NCBI RefSeq assembly: GCF_000484635.1
Contig: NZ_AXVM01000004.1
Location: 347,159-411,158 of the forward strand
Direction of reading: 5' to 3'
Source: Comamonas badia DSM 17552
Lineage (GTDB): Bacteria; Pseudomonadota; Gammaproteobacteria; Burkholderiales; Burkholderiaceae_C
Length of the DNA stretch: 64,000 nt
Below, in pieces: positions 39,437 to 49,200 of the stretch (position 1 is its first letter; each line of letters begins with the position of its first letter). Below the pieces are notes generated by a model. The model saw only the letters and a list, made by a program, of their open reading frames with translations, was not told where the DNA came from and did not search any database. Both the position numbers and the translations under genes were made by a program.

Positions 39437-40666
39437 TCAGGCGGCAGGCGTCACCATGGTTCGCAGAGCCACCTGCGGATTGCACGCCTGCTCGGGCGCG
39501 GGTGAGAGCTTCAGCTCCAGCAGTTTGCGGGCGGCCATATGGTCTGCAGGCGCATTCACCGACTCCACGCAACGCAATTGCCCTTGCGCGTAGTGCAAGA
39601 GTGAAAAACTGGTTTCATCCTTTCCTGGCCTGCGGTAACAGCTAGCATTTTTTGGCAACAGCCCTGCCATCTGAATCCGCAGGCTGGCTTGCTCGGTCCA
39701 AAACCACGGAACAGCCTCGTAGTGGTGCGGCTCTCCCATGATGGTTGCTGCGGCCACCTTCGCCTGATCGTTGGCGTTCTGTACCGACTCAAGTCGGATC
39801 GCACCGGAACCCATGACGCCCGGAAAAAGAGCGCAGTCGCCAATCGCCAGAATCGCTGGATCAGAGGTGCGCATGCCGGCATCGACCACCACGCCATTAC
39901 CGCAATCGAGTCCGGCCTGCTCGGCCAGTGACGTTTCCGGCGCGGCGCCAATGCCCAGCAGCAAACTATCCACAGGCGTACGAACGCCATCAACGGTCAG
40001 CGCGCTCAAACGGTTGCTCGCCACTTCGAAATCACCCACGGAAACGCCGAGCCGAATGTCCATGCCGCTGTTGCGGTGTGTCTGAAGCACGTGGTTCGAA
40101 AGTTCAGCGGACGCCGAACGCATCAAGAGCCGCGGCGCTGCTTCCAGCACCTGCACCTTCTTTCCCAGGGCCTGCGCCGTCGCAGCCAGTTCCAGCCCGA
40201 TGAACCCGCCGCCCAACACCGTGAGCTGCTGCATGGCAGGCCATAGTGCACGCAAACGCTGGGCATCCGCCGCATCCCGCAACACATGCACGTTGTCCAA
40301 TGACGGGGACAGGTGCGGCAAATGCCGCGCCCGGGTGCCGGTGGCCAACACCAGCCAGCGGTAGCGCAAGTGCGCGCCTGAGCGCAAGGTGACACTGCGC
40401 CCGGCGCGGTCGATCGCGGTCGCCGCATCGCCTTGGTGCACGCGTATGCCCTGCTGTGCGTACCACGCTTCACCGCGGTGCAATTGCGGCGTTTCGTCCG
40501 GATTCTTGACGTAGCTTTTCGACAGCGGCGGGCGCTGGTAGGGCAGAACCGCCTCTTCACACACAAGGTCAATCCGCCCCCCCACGCCAGCTGCAGCCAG
40601 GCTCGCGCACAGTTGCGCTGCCGCATGGCCTCCGCCCACGATGACGATGGAGTCCTCGCTGTTCAT
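39437..40666 (-). CDS. FAD-dependent ferredoxin reductase of a class I P450 system
   Basis: This 409-aa flavoprotein resembles putidaredoxin reductase. It has the FAD motif IVIVGGGHAAAQLCASL, PYQRPPLSKSYV, the NAD motif VLGGGFIGLELAATAQALGK and the second FAD motif ILAIGDCALFP. It transfers electrons from NADH to the [2Fe-2S] ferredoxin encoded 7 bases upstream. The ATG at 40666 begins at the FAD motif as expected. Confidence 0.93.
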   Translation of the reverse strand: MNSEDSIVIVGGGHAAAQLCASLAAAGVGGRIDLVCEEAVLPYQRPPLSKSYVKNPDETPQLHRGEAWYAQQGIRVHQGDAATAIDRAGRSVTLRSGAHLRYRWLVLATGTRARHLPHLSPSLDNVHVLRDAADAQRLRALWPAMQQLTVLGGGFIGLELAATAQALGKKVQVLEAAPRLLMRSASAELSNHVLQTHRNSGMDIRLGVSVGDFEVASNRLSALTVDGVRTPVDSLLLGIGAAPETSLAEQAGLDCGNGVVVDAGMRTSDPAILAIGDCALFPGVMGSGAIRLESVQNANDQAKVAAATIMGEPHHYEAVPWFWTEQASLRIQMAGLLPKNASCYRRPGKDETSFSLLHYAQGQLRCVESVNAPADHMAARKLLELKLSPAPEQACNPQVALRTMVTPAA

Positions 40667-40673
40667 GGCTGCC

Positions 40674-40997
40674 TCATTGCTGGGTTTCCGGCAAGGACAA
40701 CACGATGCCATCGAGCGCGGCATCGATCTTGATCTGGCACGACAGCCGGCTGGTCGCGCGCCGCTCGGACGCGGTGCATTCCAGCATTTCCAGTTCGTTG
40801 GCCAGCGGTGCAGGCAGTTTGTCTGCCCAGGCCTCGTCCACATAGACATGGCAGGTGGCACACATGGCCGAGCCGCCGCATTCGGCAACGATACCGTTCA
40901 AGCCGGCGGCCATGGCTGTCGCCATCGCGCTGTCGCCGTCTTTGGCTTGCAGCGTGGTGGTTTCGCCCGTGGGGGATATGAAATGAATGGCAGACAT
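40674..40997 (-). CDS. [2Fe-2S] ferredoxin (putidaredoxin/adrenodoxin type)
   Basis: This 107-aa ferredoxin has cluster ligands Cys40, Cys46, Cys49 and Cys87 (C-X5-C-X2-C-X37-C), the pattern of P450-linked vertebrate-type ferredoxins. It carries electrons from the adjacent reductase to the adjacent P450, 24 bases upstream. A further Cys74 lies in EMLEC. Confidence 0.94.
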   Translation of the reverse strand: MSAIHFISPTGETTTLQAKDGDSAMATAMAAGLNGIVAECGGSAMCATCHVYVDEAWADKLPAPLANELEMLECTASERRATSRLSCQIKIDAALDGIVLSLPETQQ

Positions 40998-41021
40998 GAA
41001 ATTCTCCGAAATGCGTGCGCT

Positions 41022-42233
41022 TCAGGCCGGAATCAGGCGCACCGGCAAGGTGTCGAACGCGCGCAAGGTGTTGTTCAGGCGCCGGGTATGGGGGCCGGCA
41101 AATTCAATGCCTTTCACGCGCTTGGCCAGGGCCGTCAGGATCAGCTCGCCTTCGAGCCGCGCGATGGCCTGCCCCACACAGCCGTGCAGGCCCGAGCCAA
41201 ACGCCATATGGCCACTGGGCCTGCGCCCGATGTCGTAGGTATCGGCATCGGGCCACTTGTCCGGATCGCGGTTGGCGGATGCCAGCATGCACAGCACCTT
41301 GGTTTGCGCCGCGATCGGAACACCCGCGATCTCGCAATCCCTGTTGGCGGTGCGAAAGAAGGTCTGCACGGTGGATTCCCAGCGCAATGCTTCTTCAAAA
41401 GCGGGGCGGGCCAGCGACGGATCAGAATGCAGCCTGGCGTATTCCTGCGGGTGATGCCCCAGCGCATAGATCGCGTTGCCCAGACTGTTGATGGTCGTGT
41501 CCAGCCCGGCGGAGAGCAGTGAGCGCACCAGCATGGGCGCCTGCTCCATCGAGATTTCACCTGCCTCGGCGGCTTGCCAGATCAGATCGCCGAAGCCACC
41601 GGGGCGTAGTTTCGATCGGTCGCACTGATCCATGATCCATTGCGTCACCGGCACCACACGCTCCACCGACTTGGTGAAAACTTCGTTTTGTGGCCCCATC
41701 GAGTTGAAAACCATGTCTCCATAGAGCAAGAGGTTTTCACGGCCTTCCTCCTGGATGCCAATCGAATCTGCGAATACTTTCAACGGGAATGGGTTGGCCA
41801 CCACCGCCATCCAGTCGATCGAGCCGTTGGCCGCATTGAGCTCCAGCGCCTTGTCCAGCAGCCGCTCGGCTTCCTGTGCAAAGCTGGCGCGAATCTGCAT
41901 CACCGTCTTGGGGCTCATGATGCGCGACAGGACGGCGCGCGTTGCAGTGTGCAGCGGCGCGTCGGCCTCCAGAATCAGGCTCCTGGGGCGAAAGGGCTTT
42001 TCGATATTGAAGTTGGCCAGTCCCACGCCAGCGCCGGAAATGAAGGTCTGCGCATCATTGAAGACCGCATGGGTCTCCTGGTGGCGTGCGCAGGCCACCA
42101 CCGTCGGGTAGTCCTTCAAACGCACCACCGGGCCGGCAGAGCGCATCAGCGCATGCATCGGGTAGGGGTCGGTCAAATTTTCGGCAGAGTAGGGATCGAC
42201 GTCGAGGACGGGAATGCCGCTGTTCTCGTTCAT
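41022..42233 (-). CDS. Cytochrome P450, CYP199-like para-substituted benzoate monooxygenase
   Basis: This 403-aa P450 has haem Cys352 in FGSGLHGCVGQ, the I-helix acid/Thr pair in AGLDTT (242-247) and ExxR at 281-284. From memory the sequence closely tracks CYP199A2/A4 of Rhodopseudomonas, which O-demethylate 4-methoxybenzoate. Carboxylate-binding residues of that family appear conserved: Arg82 and Ser85 in FRPRS, and Arg237-Ser238 in LVRSLL. The likely role is 4-methoxybenzoate (or a similar ether) to 4-hydroxybenzoate, feeding pobA. Position 179 is Met where I recall a Phe, which may shift specificity. Confidence 0.9.
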   Translation of the reverse strand: MNENSGIPVLDVDPYSAENLTDPYPMHALMRSAGPVVRLKDYPTVVACARHQETHAVFNDAQTFISGAGVGLANFNIEKPFRPRSLILEADAPLHTATRAVLSRIMSPKTVMQIRASFAQEAERLLDKALELNAANGSIDWMAVVANPFPLKVFADSIGIQEEGRENLLLYGDMVFNSMGPQNEVFTKSVERVVPVTQWIMDQCDRSKLRPGGFGDLIWQAAEAGEISMEQAPMLVRSLLSAGLDTTINSLGNAIYALGHHPQEYARLHSDPSLARPAFEEALRWESTVQTFFRTANRDCEIAGVPIAAQTKVLCMLASANRDPDKWPDADTYDIGRRPSGHMAFGSGLHGCVGQAIARLEGELILTALAKRVKGIEFAGPHTRRLNNTLRAFDTLPVRLIPA

Positions 42234-42250
42234 GGTGCTTCCTTTCAATA

Positions 42251-42964
42251 TCAAGAGTGAGAAACGCCCACCAGGCGCCCCAAGGCGTCGGCGTCCTGCT
42301 GCAATGCCTGCGCAGGGCCGTCATGCACAACCCTGCCGCGTGAGAGCACCACGGCACGGTCTGTCTGTTGCAGGGCTTCGCGGACCTGCTGCTCGACGAT
42401 CACCAAGGTCAAGTCACGTTCGGTGACCATGCGGCTGAAAGCACGCAGCAACTCCAGCCGGATCAGCGGCGCCAGCCCTTCCAGCGGCTCATCCAGCATC
42501 AACAATCGCGGCTGCCCCAGCAGCGCGCGTGCAACCGCCACCATCTGCTGCTCGCCACCGCTGAGTTGGGCGCCGCCGTTATAGCGACGCTCGGCCAGGC
42601 GGGGAAACAAGTCATAGGCCTCGGACAAGGCGGCGCGGCTGCGGTGCTTGAGGCCGGCCAACAGGTTTTCCTCGACGGTGAGCGAGGGGAACACATCCCG
42701 CGTCTGCGGCACCAGGCCCAGCCCACGCATCGCACGCTGGTGCGTTGTAAGCCCCGACAAGTCCTCTCCGTCAAAGCGGATGCAGCCGCCTTGCAACTGC
42801 GCCAAGCCCATCACGGTCGCCAGCGTCGTCGTCTTGCCGACCCCGTTGCGTCCGATCAAGGCCAGTTTTTCGCCCTGATCGATGGACAGGCTCAAGCCGT
42901 CGAGCACCGTGACCGGACCATAGCCGGCAGTCACATCCATGAGTTCCAACAAAGGCGTAGCCAT
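42251..42964 (-). CDS. LIV-type ABC transporter ATPase (LivF-like), system 2
   Basis: This 237-aa ATPase has Walker A GRNGVGKT, VPQTRDVFPSLTVEENLL, signature LSGGEQQM, Walker B MLDEP and VIVEQQV. ATG at 42964 is chosen; an in-frame TTG lies two codons upstream. The P450 gene follows after 17 bases, so transporter and P450 are very probably co-transcribed. Confidence 0.93.
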   Translation of the reverse strand: MATPLLELMDVTAGYGPVTVLDGLSLSIDQGEKLALIGRNGVGKTTTLATVMGLAQLQGGCIRFDGEDLSGLTTHQRAMRGLGLVPQTRDVFPSLTVEENLLAGLKHRSRAALSEAYDLFPRLAERRYNGGAQLSGGEQQMVAVARALLGQPRLLMLDEPLEGLAPLIRLELLRAFSRMVTERDLTLVIVEQQVREALQQTDRAVVLSRGRVVHDGPAQALQQDADALGRLVGVSHS

Positions 42965-42966
42965 GG

Positions 42967-43710
42967 TCAATTCCCGAGATAAGCGCCACGCACGACGGGA
43001 TCGGCCTGGATTTCGGCCGGCGTGCCCGTGGCAATCACCGCGCCCTCGGCCAGCACCACAATGCGCTTTGCCAAGCGAAACACCAGTTCCATGTCGTGCT
43101 CGATGATCAGCACCGCCAGCTCCTGCGGCAGTGCATCGAGCGCCGCCAGCAAACGCGCGCCTTCGCCCTGCGGCACACCGGCCATGGGCTCGTCAAGCAG
43201 CAGCACCTTGGGCTTGAGCGCCATGGCCAGGGCCAGTTCAACCAGGCGCCGCTCGCCATACGCCAGTCGCTGTGTCGGCCAGGCAGCGCGCTCGCCCAGA
43301 CCCAGAGCATCGAGCACGCCTTGCGCCTCCTGGGCCAGCAAGGGATAGTCATCGATGGAGCGCCAGAAGCGGCCCGTCAAATGGGCGCGCTCGAACAAGG
43401 CCAGCTCCACCTGGCGGCGAACCGCCAGATGCGGCGCCAAAGTGGTGATCTGAAAGGTGCGTACCAGGCCGCGACGCACACGCTCGGCCTGGCTGAGCGC
43501 CGTAACATCGTGCGACAGCAGGTGCACCGATCCACCGCTGGGCGCCACCGTGCCGCTGATCTGGTTAACCAGAGTGGTCTTGCCCGCGCCATTGGGACCG
43601 ATCAACGCCACGCGGTCTCCGCGCTGCAACTGCAGCGACACATCGCGCGTCACATGCAGGCCGCCGTAATGTTTGTCCAGGTGGCGGACTTCAAGTACGC
43701 CGGCTGTCAC
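42967..43710 (-). CDS. LIV-type ABC transporter ATPase (LivG-like), system 2
   Basis: This 247-aa ATPase has Walker A GPNGAGKT, TFQITTLAPHLAVRRQV, AYGERRLVELALA, Walker B LLLDEPMAG and EHDMELVFRL. It starts at GTG 43710, overlapping the livM stop as GTGA. The sequence is diverged from system 1 LivG but has the same architecture. Confidence 0.92.
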   Translation of the reverse strand: MTAGVLEVRHLDKHYGGLHVTRDVSLQLQRGDRVALIGPNGAGKTTLVNQISGTVAPSGGSVHLLSHDVTALSQAERVRRGLVRTFQITTLAPHLAVRRQVELALFERAHLTGRFWRSIDDYPLLAQEAQGVLDALGLGERAAWPTQRLAYGERRLVELALAMALKPKVLLLDEPMAGVPQGEGARLLAALDALPQELAVLIIEHDMELVFRLAKRIVVLAEGAVIATGTPAEIQADPVVRGAYLGN

Positions 43711-44690
43711 GCGGCTCTCCCTGAGCGCAAGCGCGCAAGCAGTCCACCCCATTTGTGCGGCGGCAGGATGACGACCAGCATCAACGCCGTACCGATCACG
43801 AAGAGCCAGTGGTACGGATTGATCGAGGCTGCGGTGTGGTGCAACAGTGTGAAGATCACCGCCCCGATCACGGCTCCGTTGAGCGTGCCGGTTCCGCCCA
43901 GAATCAGCATTACCAGGATTTCGGCGGACAGCGCAAACGACAGGCTGTCCAGCGCCACGATGCCATTGGTTTGGGCCGAGAGTGCGCCCGCCACGCCAGC
44001 AAGTGCGCCAGCGAACACGTACATGCCCAACAAACGCTTGAAGACGGGAGTGCCAAGCGCCGCCATGCGTGCACGGTTTTCATGAATGCCACGCACTGCC
44101 AGACCAAAAGGTGATTGCAAGACGCGCTTGGCCAGCCAGTAGCCAATCCCCAGGACGGCAATCACATACAGCGATCCGACGCGGCCATCCAGATCGAACT
44201 CGAAATGCCCAAGCAAGGGGTTCATGGTGTAGCTGTTCAGGCCGTCGTCACCGCCCGTCCAGGCGCGTGCCTTCTGGGCCAGATTGGCCGTGATCTGCAC
44301 CACCGCCACGGTCAGCATGAGGAAAGTGAAGCCCTGGTAGCGTAAAAGGAACAGCCCGGTGATCAGTGCAAACACGGCGCCGACGACCAAAGCCACACCC
44401 AGACCGAGCAAAGGATCTCCGGACACTCGGCTGGCGAAGATGCCCGCCGCGTACGCACCGACGCCAAACAAGGCGCCATGCCCAAGTGTGGCCAGGCCGG
44501 CGATGCCAACTACCAGATCCAAGGAAATCACCAGCAGCGCCATGATGACGATGTGGCTCAAAAGGCCCAATTGGTCCGGCAACCACCACCGCGCAAGCAA
44601 TGCCAGGAGCACGGTGATCAACGGCGCCCGCCAGGCAGGGGCAAGTGCCAAGGCATCTGCGGATGAAGCTGAAAGCAAGCGCATGGTCAT
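43707..44690 (-). CDS. LIV-type ABC transporter permease (LivM-like), system 2
   Basis: This 327-aa membrane protein has ISLDLVVGIAGLATLGHGALFGVGAYAAG, GIHENRARMAALG and MLILGGTGTLNGAVIGA. It starts at 44690 with ATGA overlap to livH. A second ATG two codons later is also possible. Confidence 0.92.
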   Translation of the reverse strand: MTMRLLSASSADALALAPAWRAPLITVLLALLARWWLPDQLGLLSHIVIMALLVISLDLVVGIAGLATLGHGALFGVGAYAAGIFASRVSGDPLLGLGVALVVGAVFALITGLFLLRYQGFTFLMLTVAVVQITANLAQKARAWTGGDDGLNSYTMNPLLGHFEFDLDGRVGSLYVIAVLGIGYWLAKRVLQSPFGLAVRGIHENRARMAALGTPVFKRLLGMYVFAGALAGVAGALSAQTNGIVALDSLSFALSAEILVMLILGGTGTLNGAVIGAVIFTLLHHTAASINPYHWLFVIGTALMLVVILPPHKWGGLLARLRSGRAA

Positions 44691-45547
44691 CCCCGTTTGA
44701 ACAGGCCGTTCGGACGCCAGACCAGAAAGATCGCCATGGCCACGAAGAACGCCACCGAACCCCAGCCTTCCGTAAAGTAATTGGTCGCGGTCTCCAAGGT
44801 ACCCAGCAGCAGGGCGGCCGCCAGCGCCCCCAGCAGGCTGCCCATGCCGCCCACGGCCACCACCACCAATACGAGCACAAGGTATTTGAGCGGGTAGTAG
44901 GGCTCCAGTGGCATGAGTTCTGCGCCCAGGACGCCGCCGAGTGCCGCCAGCGCCGCGCCGAACGCGAACGTGGCACACTGCACCAACCGAATCGGAATAC
45001 CCAGTGTGGCTGCCGTACCGGGGTGGTCTACGGCGGCACGCAGCCAGACGCCAAAACGCGTCTTGCCCATAGCCTGGGCTGACAGCAATGCCACTCCGAT
45101 CCCCACTACCACCACGACAATGCGTTGCACGGGGATGACGCGAAATCCCAGATCGACAGAGGCCGTCAATGCGGCGGGCAGTCCGATCAATTGCACCTGT
45201 GGGCCGGCAAGCGCATTGATGGCGGCGATCAATACGTAGGTCAGACCAAATGTGAAGAGCACCTGATCAAGCTCTGGTCGCCGATACAAATGCCGCAGGA
45301 CCAACGCCTCGAGAATGGCACCGACAACGGCTGTCACCAGCAATGCCATCAGCAAGGCCGGCAAAAAAGGCCACCCCCATTCGCGGATCAGCATGGCCGT
45401 GGTGTAGCCGCCTATCATCGCAAACGCCCCATGCGCCAGATTGATGAATCGCATCAAACCGAGCGTGATCGACATGCCTACGGCAATGATGAAAAGCACC
45501 ATGCCGTAGCTCACGCCGTCAATCAGGATATTGGCAAGTGATTGCAT
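44687..45547 (-). CDS. LIV-type ABC transporter permease (LivH-like), system 2
   Basis: This 286-aa membrane protein begins with ILIDGVSYGMVLFIIAVGMSITLGLMRFINLAHGAFAMIGGY. It contains the TrxRFG-type loop KTRFGVWLRAAVDHPGTAATLGI and GGMGSLLGALAAALLLG. It lies 36 bases after the binding-protein gene. Confidence 0.92.
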   Translation of the reverse strand: MQSLANILIDGVSYGMVLFIIAVGMSITLGLMRFINLAHGAFAMIGGYTTAMLIREWGWPFLPALLMALLVTAVVGAILEALVLRHLYRRPELDQVLFTFGLTYVLIAAINALAGPQVQLIGLPAALTASVDLGFRVIPVQRIVVVVVGIGVALLSAQAMGKTRFGVWLRAAVDHPGTAATLGIPIRLVQCATFAFGAALAALGGVLGAELMPLEPYYPLKYLVLVLVVVAVGGMGSLLGALAAALLLGTLETATNYFTEGWGSVAFFVAMAIFLVWRPNGLFKRG

Positions 45548-45583
45548 TGCGTCTACGCCCAGACTGGCTGTTTGAATACCGGC

Positions 45584-46756
45584 TTACTTGCCCAGTCCGT
45601 GGTCACCCTGATCGCCAAAGTCTGCGATTTCCTTGTTGACGAGGACGCCACCGATGCGCTCCACTTCGCGCAGATAAACATGCTGAGTGATGTGCCGCGT
45701 GTCCGGGTCGATATGCACCGGCCCGCGCGGGCTTTCCCATTTCAGTGCCCTGGCGGCAGCCATGGCCTTCTCACCATCCTTCTTCCCATCGGTGGCCGCG
45801 ATCATTTTTTCGATCACGTGCATCCCATCCCACGCTCCGACGGAGGCGTAGTTCGCAACAGCGTTCTTGTCCTGCTTTGCCAGCGCCGCAATGAATTTGC
45901 GGTTGGCGTCGGAGTCATGTGCGGCCGAGTAGTGGAAGGCCGTCTTCAGTCCCAGCGCGGCGTCGCCGAACTTCTGCAGATCGAACTCGTCCATCTCAGC
46001 CGTGCCAAGAAACTGCACACCCGCCTTGGCCAGTCCGTTTTCGTTGTAGCTCTTGACGAAGCCAAGGTTGGGTGGGCCACCCGGCAGGAAGGTGTACACC
46101 GCCTGAGCGCCGCTGGCCTTGATGCGTTGGATAAATGGCGCGAAATCGTTGGTCGCCATCGGCATGCGGATCGATTCGACCACCGTGCCGCCGCTCTTTG
46201 TGAATTCCGCCTTCCATGCAGTCTCTGCATCGATGCCGGGACCGTAGTCCATGACCGCCGTAGCGACCTTGGTGATGCCGTTCTTTGCAGTCCATTGCGC
46301 CAGCGGCACAGTAACCTGCCACAAGGTATAACTGGTTCGCAGGAAATAGGGGCTCTTCTCAGTGATCGACGAAGTTGCCGCGTTAAAGATCACCATAGGT
46401 GTCTTGGACTGCGTGATGAGCGGGGCGATCGCCATCGCGTTGGGCGTAAAGACCACGCCGCCAAGGTAGTCCACCTTGTCCCTGACCAGAAGCTCCTGTG
46501 CCAGCGTTTTGGTTTGGCCTGGATTCGGACCACCGGTATCCCGATAGATCAGCTCGACATCCTTGCCGGCGAGCTTTCCACCCTGGCTTGCAAGATAGGC
46601 TTGCGCGCCCGCCTTGAACAGCACGCCATAGTGTGCAAACGGGCCCGAGAACGGCCCCAGGATGCCAATCTTGACCACATCTGCCGTGGCAACACCACCA
46701 GCAAACGCCAAAACAGCAGCCACTGCGGCGGCACGCCGCCATTTCACCAAGCTCAT
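45584..46756 (-). CDS. LIV-type ABC transporter periplasmic substrate-binding protein, system 2
   Basis: This 390-aa protein has a signal peptide (cleavage near ATA-DV) and the fold marker VVKIGILGPFSGPFAHYG. It is paralogous to the system 1 binding protein over its length. It is the first gene of the operon that ends with the P450 electron-transfer genes and MarR. The likely ligand is therefore an aromatic acid that the P450 processes (inference). The start at 46756 has GGAGA upstream; the longer frame is not needed. Confidence 0.9.
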   Translation of the reverse strand: MSLVKWRRAAAVAAVLAFAGGVATADVVKIGILGPFSGPFAHYGVLFKAGAQAYLASQGGKLAGKDVELIYRDTGGPNPGQTKTLAQELLVRDKVDYLGGVVFTPNAMAIAPLITQSKTPMVIFNAATSSITEKSPYFLRTSYTLWQVTVPLAQWTAKNGITKVATAVMDYGPGIDAETAWKAEFTKSGGTVVESIRMPMATNDFAPFIQRIKASGAQAVYTFLPGGPPNLGFVKSYNENGLAKAGVQFLGTAEMDEFDLQKFGDAALGLKTAFHYSAAHDSDANRKFIAALAKQDKNAVANYASVGAWDGMHVIEKMIAATDGKKDGEKAMAAARALKWESPRGPVHIDPDTRHITQHVYLREVERIGGVLVNKEIADFGDQGDHGLGK

Positions 46757-46806
46757 GCAAGGTCTCCGTAGGATGAATAACAAGTCCCAAACCAGAGGGA
46801 ACAAAG

Positions 46807-46851
46807 TCGCATTTGCGATTAGTAATTATTGGAACAAGTTGATTATTCAAC
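46807..46851. promoter_or_regulatory. Candidate operators of the LIV2-P450 operon
   Basis: Two palindromes lie upstream of the binding-protein gene: TCGCA-TT-TGCGA (46807-46818) and GTTGA-TTAT-TCAAC (46838-46851). They are in an AT-rich patch, unlike the surroundings, that probably holds the promoter. Size and symmetry suit a MarR dimer. Confidence 0.5.
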
Positions 46852-46954
46852 CAGATGAGCTTCGTTGACAACTAGGGTTTTCCCGTGGTGCGATGGCGTG
46901 TGCCACGCGCAATGCAATCAACAGGCGCCGACATTTATCGGCAGGCGCCCTGGC

Positions 46955-49064
<2,110 letters not shown>

Positions 49065-49200
49065 GGCGCGGGCCGCCGCCTCCGGCGGAGCGCAGCCGCA
49101 TGCGCTACGCTTGGCCAACCGCACACGCATTCTCGAATGCGGGCGATGCGCCGGTGACCGCACCATGGCGCACCATGCTCACCCAAAGGAGACGACGACC

